Positions 27,288 to 35,950 of a stretch of 64,000 nt of DNA are shown here, one piece after another (within the stretch, counting starts at the first letter, position 1; each line of letters opens with the position of its first letter). The stretch is from Tenericutes bacterium MZ-XQ. Lineage in GTDB: Bacteria; Bacillota_I; Bacilli_A; Acholeplasmatales; Acholeplasmataceae. The position numbers were made by a program, and so were the translations under genes. The DNA lies in the NCBI GenBank assembly GCA_002838205.1, contig CP017950.1, forward strand, positions 1,680,858 to 1,744,857. Reading direction: 5' to 3'. The notes under the pieces are model-generated. The model ran no database searches and was not told the DNA's origin. It saw only the letters and a list, made by a program, of their open reading frames with translations.

Positions 27288-27317
27288 TTGCATTTTAATC
27301 TTTGTTTATGCTATACT
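27288..27317 (+). promoter_or_regulatory. promoter of tRNA-Trp
   Basis: TTGCAT (27288-27293), 18-base spacer, TATACT (27312-27317), 14 bases before the mature tRNA. Confidence 0.65.
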
Positions 27318-27330
27318 TATACATGCTGTT

Positions 27331-27405
27331 AGGGATATGGTGTCAATGGTAGCACAGCGGTCTCCAAAACCGTTAGTACGGGTTCGAATCCTGTTATCCC
27401 TGCCA
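27331..27405 (+). tRNA. tRNA-Trp (anticodon CCA)
   Basis: Acceptor AGGGATA/TATCCCT, discriminator G and encoded CCA. The anticodon loop is CTCCAAA. This is the UGG-reading type. No UCA-anticodon partner, which Mycoplasma uses to read UGA, is seen in the window. Confidence 0.97.
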
Positions 27406-27417
27406 TATATAAATGAC

Positions 27418-27447
27418 AAAGAGCAGAATTACTGCTCTTTTTTTATT
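27418..27447 (+). terminator. terminator of tRNA-Trp
   Basis: AAAGAGCAG (27418-27426) and CTGCTCTTT (27432-27440) form a perfect 9-bp stem with loop AATTA, followed by a T-run that reaches into the end of the converging thioredoxin-like gene. Confidence 0.88.
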
Positions 27448-27703
27448 TTCCAGTATGCTTTTGTAAAAATGCTTTAACCAAATCCGGCTTCATATCTATT
27501 AAGATATCGTCATCTTTGATTAGTACAGGTAAAGCTAATACCATATATTTTTTTACCATTTCTACAAAGAAATCAAAGTTCTCTTCTTTATCTACTATGG
27601 TAATATCATGTTGATATTTATTATTTAACACGGTCTTTAAAAAAAGCTTTAATTTGTTGCAATTAGGACAATTAGGTTTTGTTAACATATATAATTTTGA
27701 CAT
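27443..27703 (-). CDS. small thioredoxin/glutaredoxin-like protein
   Basis: 86 residues, a single compact thioredoxin-fold domain. The redox motif CPNC lies at about 12-15, and the cis-proline is probably in ALPVLI near 59-64. It has no signal peptide, so it acts in the cytoplasm as a small disulfide reductant. AAGGAG lies before the ATG. Glutaredoxin-like by size; partner unknown. Confidence 0.8.
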   Translation of the reverse strand: MSKLYMLTKPNCPNCNKLKLFLKTVLNNKYQHDITIVDKEENFDFFVEMVKKYMVLALPVLIKDDDILIDMKPDLVKAFLQKHTGK

Positions 27704-27765
27704 TTTTAAACTCCTTACGTTTTATATCAAATACATTTTAACAAAGATAACTCCTTTTCTTCATA

Positions 27766-29454
27766 TTAACGCTTAAAAGAAACTTTGATGGTTGTACCTT
27801 CTGAAAGGCTCGATTTCAAATTAATCTTCCCATGATATTTGATCGCAATATGTTTAACGATTGCTAGTCCTAAACCTGTACCACCATCAAGTCTACCTTT
27901 ATCGACACGATAGAATCTTTCAAACACGCGTGTTTGGTGTTCTTTAGGAATGCCTTTACCCTGATCTTTAACAATAAATAAAACTTCATCTTTAACTGCT
28001 TTTAGTTCAAGTGAAATCGTCTTGTTGTCATCACTATATTTATAAGCATTCTCAATCAGGTTTTTAAACAACTTAGTAAAATCCAAAGGATCACCGTAAT
28101 ATGAAATATCTTCTTTGTGTATGATATTGATTTTCATATTTTTTTCTTTTAAAGGTTGATTAAGTGTATCTAGGACTTCATCTAAAATCTGATGAAGTTT
28201 TATATCTTGATATGTTTCTTCCTTAATGTTTTCTAATCTTGATAACATCAGCATATCTTCAACAAGCGCTGACATAAACTCAGTTTGATTGATAATTTTT
28301 TTAGAGCTTTCCTTAACTTCTTTTTGATCTTTAATCATGTCATAAAGAATTAATTCGGCATATCCTCTGATCGCAGTCAGTGGTGATTTTAGTTCATGAG
28401 ATGCATGAGAGAAGAAATCTCTTTTCATCTGTCCTATTTGTCGTTCTTCAGTAACATCTTTTAACACCATTAAAATACTTGCAAGATGTTCATCTTCTTC
28501 GTTTTTGTGTAGAGGATAAATATAACAATCATAAATTCTATCCTTAGCTTTATAGTCTTTTTGAAATGGTTTGTTGTGCTCATAAACACTATCAATCGCC
28601 TTATTAAGCTCGACATCTCTAATAAACTTATATCCTTCTTGATTCAAATATTCATCTGTTAAGTCGAATAATATGCTTGCATCATCATTAAAGAACATGA
28701 GTTTTTTTTGATGATCAAATAACAATATAGACTGTCTAATTTCGCTTAAAATAAATCTAAGCTGTTCCTGATAATTATGAATTTTATTTAAGTTTTTTGA
28801 TGTTTCATAATTGATTTGGTTCATCTCATGAAGCATTTCATTGATTTCTTCATAAGGGCTATTTAAACTCATCATCTGATATTTTCCTTGATTAAGTCTA
28901 ACCATACCATCTTTGACTTTATCCCAAGGTTTTAATAAATTTTCATTAACTCTTTTTAATCCAAAATAGTAAATAACTAAAATGAATGAGGCACTGATGA
29001 CTAATGCCCACATCACTTGACGATAGGTGCTGATTTGTGTTTCTAATGGAATAGAAACCCTTATATATGTGCCATCATCTAGACGACTAGCAATATATAG
29101 TAAATCGACATTAATCGTGTCAGATTTTCTGATGTACACTGCTCCTAAATCAAGAATTTCAGGTCTCTCACTTTTATCTTGCCCTATTTCTTCATCATGT
29201 GTATCCGCTAAGACTAATCCATTTTGATCTAAAATAGTTATTCTTCTTTGGCTTTGATCAAATGAACTCACAAAATCTTGATCTGATTCGCTATAGTTTT
29301 CGTAACTTGTAACAACTTCATCTAACAAAAAAGACATCATCGATGATTGATGTCTTTTTTCGAAATGATACATGGCTAAAAAAACAATCACAAAAAACAA
29401 CATAAATGCACTTAATAAAAGTAAGATGTTATTTCTAATGACGGCTTTTTTCAT
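27766..29454 (-). CDS. phoR: sensor histidine kinase PhoR-like
   Basis: 562 residues. Helix 1 is about 9-30, an extracytoplasmic domain follows to about 145, then helix 2 (about 148-165), a HAMP-like linker and a PAS domain (about 230-330). The HisKA box is FFSHASHELKSPLTAIRGY with the phosphorylated histidine near 351. The HATPase domain shows NLIENAYKYS, KDQGKGIP and GTGLGLAIVK. It overlaps the regulator gene by four bases and lies behind pst-phoU, so a phosphate signal is likely. By sequence it could also be called WalK/ResE-like. Confidence 0.88.
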   Translation of the reverse strand: MKKAVIRNNILLLLSAFMLFFVIVFLAMYHFEKRHQSSMMSFLLDEVVTSYENYSESDQDFVSSFDQSQRRITILDQNGLVLADTHDEEIGQDKSERPEILDLGAVYIRKSDTINVDLLYIASRLDDGTYIRVSIPLETQISTYRQVMWALVISASFILVIYYFGLKRVNENLLKPWDKVKDGMVRLNQGKYQMMSLNSPYEEINEMLHEMNQINYETSKNLNKIHNYQEQLRFILSEIRQSILLFDHQKKLMFFNDDASILFDLTDEYLNQEGYKFIRDVELNKAIDSVYEHNKPFQKDYKAKDRIYDCYIYPLHKNEEDEHLASILMVLKDVTEERQIGQMKRDFFSHASHELKSPLTAIRGYAELILYDMIKDQKEVKESSKKIINQTEFMSALVEDMLMLSRLENIKEETYQDIKLHQILDEVLDTLNQPLKEKNMKINIIHKEDISYYGDPLDFTKLFKNLIENAYKYSDDNKTISLELKAVKDEVLFIVKDQGKGIPKEHQTRVFERFYRVDKGRLDGGTGLGLAIVKHIAIKYHGKINLKSSLSEGTTIKVSFKR

Positions 29455-30113
29455 TCGATATGATACCCCACACCACGTATAGTTTTTATTTCTACATGCG
29501 CGTCATTTGTTCTTAGTTTTTGTCTTAATGATTTGATGTGCATGTCTAATGTTCTTGTTTCACCAATAAAATCTGTTTCCCAAACAAATTTAAAAATCAT
29601 TTCTTTAGAAACAACATCACCTTGATTTTTTAATAACAATTTTAATATTTCATATTCTTTATTTGTTAAATAAACTTCTTCTTCGTTGATTTTAAATGTA
29701 TGTTTTTTGTCATTTAATCTCACATTTTTTAGCGAGAAAATATAATCGCCTTGAAGGGTTCTAAGTCTTGCTTGGATACGTGATGTTAACTCTAAAACGC
29801 CAAATGGCTTTGTCATGTAATCATCGGCACCTAAGTCCAGAGCTATCACTTTATCCATTTCATTTTGTAGTGCAGATACCATCATAACCGGTATATGGGT
29901 ATCAATTTTTCTAATCAATTTCAGCAAATCTAACCCTGATGTATCAGGTAGCATCACATCGAGTAAAATCATATCTGGTTTTTGTTTTCTAAAACTTTGC
30001 ATAAATGCTTCTCCAGTAGAAAAGCCTTGACCTTTAAAGCCAGCATTTTCAATCGTTTTTTCAATCACATATTGAATAGCTTGATCGTCTTCTACAAAAT
30101 AAATCATTGGCAT
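29451..30113 (-). CDS. phoP: response regulator PhoP-like (OmpR family)
   Basis: 220 residues. The receiver domain has acidic D9/D10, phospho-acceptor D52 in ILLDVMLPD and the conserved lysine in MTKPFG near 102. A winged-helix Trans_reg_C domain follows, ending in IKTIRGVGYHIE. GGAGG is well placed. It is 13 bases after phoU. It probably binds the 11-bp-spaced repeats upstream of pstS. Confidence 0.9.
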   Translation of the reverse strand: MPMIYFVEDDQAIQYVIEKTIENAGFKGQGFSTGEAFMQSFRKQKPDMILLDVMLPDTSGLDLLKLIRKIDTHIPVMMVSALQNEMDKVIALDLGADDYMTKPFGVLELTSRIQARLRTLQGDYIFSLKNVRLNDKKHTFKINEEEVYLTNKEYEILKLLLKNQGDVVSKEMIFKFVWETDFIGETRTLDMHIKSLRQKLRTNDAHVEIKTIRGVGYHIE

Positions 30114-30126
30114 ATATGCCCCTCCT

Positions 30127-30789
30127 TTAGAATAACAATGTATTCTTATGTGTTCCTTTAACCATGAAGATAATCCATTGTGCTATGTTTACTGCATGAT
30201 CACCAACACGCTCAAAATATTTAGCAACCATGAGCACATAAATGAGCTCATTTGCATCAATTTTATCATTTTTTAGTTCAGTTGTCATCTTTGTGATGAG
30301 TTGTTGGAATAATTCATCGACTAAATCATCTTTTTTAATGACTTCTTGTGCAATTTCTTCATTCACATGAACCAATCCTTTTATACTTAATAAAACCATT
30401 TCTTCAACAATTTCAGCCATTTTAGATGTAATTGGTAAAACTCTTTTATTTAGACTACCTTCTAGGTGAAGTGTCATTTCTGCGATATCTGTAGCATGAT
30501 CACCAATACGCTCTAAGTCTGTAATGAGTTTTAAAATACCAGTAACCAGCCTAAGATCGCTTGCGACTGGTTGTTCTCTCCATATAATTTTTAACGCCTG
30601 TTTAGCGATCTCTTCTTCATACTGATCAACTTGGTCATCTTTTTTGATGACTACTTTAGCAAGCTCTAAATCATTATTTTTAAATGCATCCAAACCTTCT
30701 CTTAAATTACTTAAGGCAAGATCTGCCATCTCTGCAACTTGTTTTTTTAGTTCTTCAATCATTTCTTCTAAATGTTGTCTTAATGTCAT
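30127..30789 (-). CDS. phoU: phosphate transport regulator PhoU
   Basis: 220 residues, two PhoU helical repeats, each with the metal-binding run around ERIGDHATDIAE (about 93) and ERVGDHAVNIAQ (about 193). It links the Pst transporter to the PhoR kinase and limits phosphate uptake when phosphate is plentiful. It follows pstB by 14 bases. Confidence 0.95.
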   Translation of the reverse strand: MTLRQHLEEMIEELKKQVAEMADLALSNLREGLDAFKNNDLELAKVVIKKDDQVDQYEEEIAKQALKIIWREQPVASDLRLVTGILKLITDLERIGDHATDIAEMTLHLEGSLNKRVLPITSKMAEIVEEMVLLSIKGLVHVNEEIAQEVIKKDDLVDELFQQLITKMTTELKNDKIDANELIYVLMVAKYFERVGDHAVNIAQWIIFMVKGTHKNTLLF

Positions 30790-30803
30790 ATTTTTTCTCC
30801 TTT

Positions 30804-31574
30804 TTACCCGAATCTACCGGTGATATATTCTTCTGTTTTTTTATTTTCTGGGGTTGAAAATACATGATTTGTATCCCCAAATTCAACGAGCTCACCCATT
30901 AAGAAGAATGCTGTTTTATCTGATATACGCGCAGCTTGTTGCATGTTATGTGTTACGATAACAATTGTATAATCTTTCTTTAATTCTACCACTAAATCTT
31001 CTATTTTTGCGGTTGCAACCGGATCAAGCGCAGAAGTCGGCTCATCCATTAGTATCACTTCTGGTTTCATCGCAATCGTTCTAGCAATACAAAGTCTTTG
31101 CTGTTGTCCACCAGATAACGACAATGCACTTTCTTTTAACCTGTCTTTAACTTCATCCCATAGAGCTGCTTGTTTTAAACTAGTTTCAACAATTTCATTC
31201 AACTCCTGTTTGTTTTTTAAACCCTGGCATTTTGGACCATAAGCAATGTTATCATAAATACTCATTGGAAAGGGGTTAGGTTTTTGGAAAACCATACCGA
31301 CTTTCGTTCTAAGTCCAATAACATCAGTGTTTTGATCATAAATGTTTTGTCCGTGATATGAAACATCACCAGAAATCTTACATGATTCAACCAAATCATT
31401 CATTCGATTTAACGTTCTTAAAAATGTGGACTTCCCACATCCAGAAGGACCGATTAGCGCTGTAACTTCTTTTTCATAAATCGGTAGTTCTATGTTGATT
31501 AAAGCTTGTTTTTCACCATAATATAAATCTAGATTTTTTACTTCAAATGTTTTTTTATTTTCAACTATTGTCAT
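30804..31574 (-). CDS. pstB: phosphate ABC transporter ATPase PstB
   Basis: 256 residues. Walker [10 protein letters not shown], the PstB-specific [11 protein letters not shown]-loop [15 protein letters not shown], signature [17 protein letters not shown], Walker [13 protein letters not shown] and [13 protein letters not shown], which together are diagnostic for PstB. It overlaps pstA by four bases. Confidence 0.97.
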   Translation of the reverse strand: MTIVENKKTFEVKNLDLYYGEKQALINIELPIYEKEVTALIGPSGCGKSTFLRTLNRMNDLVESCKISGDVSYHGQNIYDQNTDVIGLRTKVGMVFQKPNPFPMSIYDNIAYGPKCQGLKNKQELNEIVETSLKQAALWDEVKDRLKESALSLSGGQQQRLCIARTIAMKPEVILMDEPTSALDPVATAKIEDLVVELKKDYTIVIVTHNMQQAARISDKTAFFLMGELVEFGDTNHVFSTPENKKTEEYITGRFG

Positions 31575-32782
31575 CTGACTACACCATACTTTCTCATAAA
31601 TCTTTTTGATACCAACTTAATTGATATATTTAATACTAATACAATCATCAAGATAATTAATGCTATCGTTGATGATAACTCTATATTTGCAGGTTCATCA
31701 GTCATCATCGACCATATATGCACTGCTAAAGAGGTTGATCTATCTGTTAGGTACACGTCATCTTTAATCGATGTACCGATTGCGAATACTAACGCAGCAC
31801 TTTCACCAATAATTCTACCGATTGCCAGTAATGTTGCTGTTAAAATACCACTAAATGCATTCGGCAAAATGACTTTAAACACTGTTTGTGTTTTACTTGC
31901 TCCTAAAGCTAAGCTTGCAAATCTATAATCATCAGGAACAACTTTTAAACTTTCTTCTGTCGTTCTAATAATCACTGGTAATAGAATTACTGCTAAAGTC
32001 ATTGAACCAGAAATTAGATTCCCTGTAGTTGCTGATGTTAGTCTAATGGTTATGGGTACAAATATGGCTAGACCCATGAGACCATAAATAATCGATGGTA
32101 CACCAGTTAAAGTTTCAATAAATGATCTTAACATACGATTAAATTTATTATTTTTTGCGTATTCATTTAAATAGATTGCTGCACCAATACCAATAGGAAG
32201 GGCAAATACGAGGGTTAATACAATTAAGTAAAGTGTTGTAATAATAGAACCTCTAATGCCTCCACCCGTGGTCGCAAACTCTAATTCTCTAATATTATCT
32301 TGTTGATCAAGGAGATTGATCATGTTTTCTGCACCACGGCTTGATAAAGCGCTTGCTGCACCATCAAATGCAATTCTGATCACTTCATATTCAGTTCTCA
32401 AATCTAAATTAGGATCACCTACACCTTTATTTTGAAGTGTATGGAGTGGTGAATCAGGATGAACATAAGTCACTACAATCACATTTTTACCTTGTAAATC
32501 AGTATCATCAGTTAATGCTAGCCCCCATTTTTCCGAATAAAAAGTCTCTTCATTAAACTCTTTACTTGTTGTATAATTACCTAACTCAAATCCTTCATCC
32601 AGATCTGCAATATAAGTAACTGCAGTATAATTATTGGTAATTAAATCAAAATTTAATAATCTAAATCCATTTAAAAATACATATCCTACAATCAGCAATA
32701 ATACACCAAGAGATATAAACGAAGCACCATATGTTATCCCTTTATATAAATTTTCTCTTTTATTTCTATTTAACATGGACAT
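31571..32782 (-). CDS. pstA: phosphate ABC transporter permease PstA
   Basis: 403 residues, longer than the usual 280-300. The extra part is an extracytoplasmic segment of about 130 residues between the first helix (about 18-36) and the permease core (from about 180). The core shows the EAA-type loop [23 protein letters not shown]. The start overlaps pstC by 17 bases; a second in-frame ATG lies two codons on. Confidence 0.93.
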   Translation of the reverse strand: MSMLNRNKRENLYKGITYGASFISLGVLLLIVGYVFLNGFRLLNFDLITNNYTAVTYIADLDEGFELGNYTTSKEFNEETFYSEKWGLALTDDTDLQGKNVIVVTYVHPDSPLHTLQNKGVGDPNLDLRTEYEVIRIAFDGAASALSSRGAENMINLLDQQDNIRELEFATTGGGIRGSIITTLYLIVLTLVFALPIGIGAAIYLNEYAKNNKFNRMLRSFIETLTGVPSIIYGLMGLAIFVPITIRLTSATTGNLISGSMTLAVILLPVIIRTTEESLKVVPDDYRFASLALGASKTQTVFKVILPNAFSGILTATLLAIGRIIGESAALVFAIGTSIKDDVYLTDRSTSLAVHIWSMMTDEPANIELSSTIALIILMIVLVLNISIKLVSKRFMRKYGVVR

Positions 32783-33722
32783 GACCTACTTTCTTTTTAA
32801 TCGTATTCAAGATTAAATTGGTAAGCAATATCACTGCCATTAAAACAATACCAACTGAAAAGCGTATATCATAATCCAAGCCTACAGTTTCTTTCATACC
32901 TTCAAGCATAGTTGTTGTTAAAGTGGATGTTGTATCTAGTATATTAAAAGATAGTCCAGATCTTCTACCACCAGCGACTAAACTGACTGCAGTTGCTTCA
33001 CCCAGTGCTCTACCTACACCCAATATTGCAGATGTGAAAATTCCAGATTTAGCTGCCGCTAATACAACTTTAAAATTCGTTTGCATAGGCGTTGCTCCTA
33101 ATGCTAGTGAACCGTGAATAATTTCTTTATCTACTGATCTAATTGCAACTTCACTAATTGAAGTAATTGTTGGTATTGTCATAATTGCTAGCACAATCAC
33201 AGCTGCTAGCATAGAGTTACCACCCTTTGATTGATAGCCGATAAGTGCACTAAAATTATATACGAATTTTAATACAAAACCTGCACCAAATAAACCATAA
33301 ATAATTGAGGGTATCGATGCTAAAAGTTCTATAACCGTTCTTAACGTTTCAGCAAGTCTTTTTGGTGCAATCTTTGCAATAAATAAAGCAGTTAATACAC
33401 CTACAGGAAAACTTAATAATAGTGATAAAAAGGCGATAAACAATGTGCTTACTATGATAAACCCTACACTGTATAGATTAGAGTTGAAAGATTCACCAAT
33501 GAGCCATGTATCTCCTGTCAAAAATCTCCACAAACTCACTGATCCTAGTCCACCATTATCACTGATAAAAGGTGTGATTCCTTTGACTAGGATAACACCT
33601 ACAACAACAAACACAAATGATGATGATAAAATCGCAAGAAAGAATAAAAAATTTCTTGTGATGATATCAATGATTTTGTTTTTTCCGTTCTTTGATTTTC
33701 TTAAATTTAATAATTGCTGCAT
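32766..33722 (-). CDS. pstC: phosphate ABC transporter permease PstC
   Basis: 318 residues. Six helices, with the EAA loop SLALGATPMQTNFKVVLAAAKSG and the GRALGEATAVSLVAGG segment typical of PstC. I chose ATG 33722 because AAGGA lies just upstream; a TTG at 33743 would add seven residues. It is second in the operon behind pstS and a stem-loop. Confidence 0.95.
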   Translation of the reverse strand: MQQLLNLRKSKNGKNKIIDIITRNFLFFLAILSSSFVFVVVGVILVKGITPFISDNGGLGSVSLWRFLTGDTWLIGESFNSNLYSVGFIIVSTLFIAFLSLLLSFPVGVLTALFIAKIAPKRLAETLRTVIELLASIPSIIYGLFGAGFVLKFVYNFSALIGYQSKGGNSMLAAVIVLAIMTIPTITSISEVAIRSVDKEIIHGSLALGATPMQTNFKVVLAAAKSGIFTSAILGVGRALGEATAVSLVAGGRRSGLSFNILDTTSTLTTTMLEGMKETVGLDYDIRFSVGIVLMAVILLTNLILNTIKKKVGHVHVK

Positions 33723-33746
33723 ATTCTCATCCTTTACACGCAAGAA

Positions 33747-33765
33747 AAGACCTAATAAAGGTCTT
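33747..33765 (-). terminator. weak stem-loop between pstS and pstC
   Basis: AAGACC and GGTCTT form a 6-bp stem with a 7-base loop, followed on the minus strand by TTCTT. It is probably a partial terminator or mRNA end that keeps pstS transcripts more plentiful than those of the permeases. Confidence 0.5.
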
Positions 33766-33785
33766 CATCTTATTTATCTTAAACT

Positions 33786-34739
33786 TTATTCAGTGATTAA
33801 ATCTGACCATTTAGTATAGGTACCATCATAGATTTTTCTTAAATCATCTGCTGTGACATTGTTCAATGGATTATTAACATGAACGATTGCTACAATAGCA
33901 TCCCATGCAAGTTGACCATATTGTTCTTCAGGAAGTGCAACTCCACCAACTTCTAACTCACTATCTTTGAATGGTCTAGATGCAAATCCAACATCTTTGC
34001 CTACAGATTCATCTTTTTGATCGCCAACAACTCTCTTATACGCATCGCTTGAACCAGTATGGTCATGATCAGCGACGAAGTTACCAGCTTTAGCACTAAA
34101 TGCTTGTGTTAATGCTTCTGCTACTTTTTGAATAGAATCCGATCCACCAAATCTTACAGTTACACCACTATTATCTTGTTCAGTAATTGGATAATTTGCT
34201 TTAATATCATCCCAAGTTTGAGTAGCTGGAAGTGCAACTGCACCTGCATTATTGATGATATCAGCTCCATCAGTAGTTCCTAAGAATGCAACGAATGCTT
34301 CAACTAAGTCTTCAACTTCTTGACTAGGGAAGTCACCTTCAGTTCTAACCATCCAGTTAAATGGACGTTTTAAATCATATGTGTTGTTAATAACATTTGC
34401 TTCTGTTGGTGCTACACCATTAAATGATAAACCTTTAATTTCGTTAGTTAAACTTGATAATGATACATAACCAATACCAAACTCATCTGTTTGCAATGAT
34501 GTCATGATGCCTGTGTTATCTTTAATAACAAAACCTTCAACCAAAACATCATCACTTGATTCTGCTTCATCAAATCCAATACCACCCATAAAACCTGCTC
34601 TTGTACCTGACGTAGTATCTCTTGTATATACAGTAATATTACTATCTGTATTAAATCCTTCTTCTTCAGCTTGACATGCAACAAGTCCTAAAGTTAAGCC
34701 AAAGACTAATAATAACATTAAACCTTTAATTTTCTTCAT
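33786..34739 (-). CDS. pstS: phosphate-binding lipoprotein PstS
   Basis: 317 residues. Lipobox GLVAC (C about 22). The phosphate-binding loops are visible as TRDTTSGTRAGF near the N-terminus and the GSSDAYKRVVGD region later. Both halves carry ligand-binding stretches in an order that looks swapped relative to typical PstS, so the two lobes deserve comparison. ATG 34739 has GAGGAG 7 bases upstream; an earlier ATG includes that site itself. It is first in the pst operon. Confidence 0.93.
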   Translation of the reverse strand: MKKIKGLMLLLVFGLTLGLVACQAEEEGFNTDSNITVYTRDTTSGTRAGFMGGIGFDEAESSDDVLVEGFVIKDNTGIMTSLQTDEFGIGYVSLSSLTNEIKGLSFNGVAPTEANVINNTYDLKRPFNWMVRTEGDFPSQEVEDLVEAFVAFLGTTDGADIINNAGAVALPATQTWDDIKANYPITEQDNSGVTVRFGGSDSIQKVAEALTQAFSAKAGNFVADHDHTGSSDAYKRVVGDQKDESVGKDVGFASRPFKDSELEVGGVALPEEQYGQLAWDAIVAIVHVNNPLNNVTADDLRKIYDGTYTKWSDLITE

Positions 34740-34770
34740 TTCAAATCTCCTCATTTATTTTTTCAATCAT

Positions 34771-34776
34771 ATTATA
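34771..34776 (-). promoter_or_regulatory. -10 box of the pst operon
   Basis: TATAAT on the minus strand, 31 bases before the pstS ATG, with no good -35, as in activator-dependent promoters. Confidence 0.6.
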
Positions 34777-34808
34777 TGTTTAATCAAATAAATAAGATAT
34801 CATGAATC

Positions 34809-34850
34809 AGTAAGAGTTAAGTAAATTTATTGTAAAATTAAAAGTGTAAA
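34809..34850 (-). promoter_or_regulatory. PHO-box-like direct repeats upstream of pstS
   Basis: On the minus strand CTTACT, TTTACT and TTTACA begin exactly 11 bases apart (34809-14, 34820-25, 34831-36). A fourth TTTACA is 14 bases further (34845-50). The Bacillus PhoP box is a series of TTWACA hexamers with an 11-bp period. The array lies 33 bases upstream of the -10 box. Confidence 0.65.
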
Positions 34851-34970
34851 CATTTTCTATTTACCAATCTTAATCTTATATCACTTGTTTTTTGTAAATA
34901 TATGCTGCAACTAAAGGTTGCTTTAAAACATTTTTTTGTGTGCTAAAATAAGAGTGTAAAGGAGGTATGT

Positions 34971-35522
34971 ATGGTTGATTTAGCAAAAATCGGGAAAACG
35001 ATTGAATCTTTACGTAAAGAAAAAAACATGACACAAGATGAGCTCGCTAGCAAGCTATATGTGTCACGTCAAGCAGTTAGCAAATGGGAAACTGGAAAAA
35101 GTATACCTTCCATTGAGGCGATGATTCTTCTTACTGAACTATTTAACATCAGTATAGAATCACTCTTAGAAGATACTGATCTCTTAATAAAGGATTTGGA
35201 TAAACAACTGATCCAGTTACCAAGAGAAGCTGTGTTTTCAAACCTTATCAAGTCTGATCAACTTGATAAAGATTTTAAGTCATATTTCTATTTATTTACT
35301 ATTGAAGAAAGAAAACAGTTTATTAACCTTGTCATTCAAGGCAAGATAACACTACCATATACACTCATGCGGCCACATTTAAGTGAAGATGAACGTGTTT
35401 ACTTATTAGGATATATCATCACTTATGATAAACTTCAGATCGATGAACTATATCCATATTTAACTGTTGAAGAGAGACGTATGGTCTCACATAAAAATCA
35501 TATTTATATAAGAAAGGAGTAA
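34971..35522 (+). CDS. HTH (XRE) regulator with helical-repeat tail
   Basis: 183 residues. An HTH_3 domain fills about 6-62 (MTQDELASKLYVSRQAVSKWETG). The tail holds degenerate units of about 28 residues with an LxPxLSxEER-like start (MRPHLSEDERVYLL, LYPYLTVEERRMV). AAAGGAGG precedes the ATG. It is divergent from pstS, sharing its upstream region, and four bases upstream of a companion made only of such repeats. A regulator of its own operon or of a stress response is likely; ligand unknown. Confidence 0.82.
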   Translation: MVDLAKIGKTIESLRKEKNMTQDELASKLYVSRQAVSKWETGKSIPSIEAMILLTELFNISIESLLEDTDLLIKDLDKQLIQLPREAVFSNLIKSDQLDKDFKSYFYLFTIEERKQFINLVIQGKITLPYTLMRPHLSEDERVYLLGYIITYDKLQIDELYPYLTVEERRMVSHKNHIYIRKE

Positions 35523-35526
35523 ACTA

Positions 35527-35886
35527 ATGAACGTTTACAAATATTTACCATTTATGAATGATGAAGATTTAGAAGAACTTGCTGATAAAATATTATCTAA
35601 TGAAGTTACTGAAGTACCTCTTTACAAGTTATACCCATTTTTATCAAGACACAAACTAGAAGAAATCGTTGCCCAAATGATTGAGAAAAATGAGCATGAT
35701 CACTTGATGCATGTGTTACCATTTGTATCTGCAAATACAATTCATATGATTAGAGAAAAAATAAGTGAAGGTAAACTTGAAGGATTTGATGAGTCTCATT
35801 TGTTACCATTTATGAGTCCAAATGAAATCAAAGACTTATTTTACTCAAAGCTTAAGGAAACAAAAAAAGAAGAGGAACAAAAGTGA
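35527..35886 (+). CDS. small helical-repeat protein, partner of the HTH regulator
   Basis: 119 residues formed of four units of 27-32 residues, each opening with a PF motif: KYLPFMNDEDLEEL, LYPFLSRHKLEEI, VLPFVSANTIHMI, LLPFMSPNEIKDL. The units match those in the tail of the upstream HTH protein. Its ribosome site (AAAGGAG) overlaps the end of that gene. No known family recognised. The two proteins may stack into one solenoid. Confidence 0.72.
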   Translation: MNVYKYLPFMNDEDLEELADKILSNEVTEVPLYKLYPFLSRHKLEEIVAQMIEKNEHDHLMHVLPFVSANTIHMIREKISEGKLEGFDESHLLPFMSPNEIKDLFYSKLKETKKEEEQK

Positions 35887-35900
35887 ATAAATTCACTCAG

Positions 35901-35924
35901 GGCGATAAAATCGCCTTTTCTTTT
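35901..35924 (+). terminator. terminator of the HTH operon
   Basis: GGCGAT, loop AAA, ATCGCC, then TTTTCTTTTTTT. A second small hairpin (GTGAAT/ATTCAC) lies just before at 35883-35896. Confidence 0.85.
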
Positions 35925-35950
35925 TTTATCTTTCTTTTTATAATAGAATC

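Noticed and set aside
27331-27405. Possible UGA-as-tryptophan code, as in Mycoplasma
   Set aside because: TGA ends several genes in overlapping ATGA junctions and the tryptophan tRNA has a CCA anticodon, so the standard code applies here.
33445-33819. 124-residue + strand frame across pstC and the pstS end
   Set aside because: Lies antisense over two certain genes and their gap; no motif.
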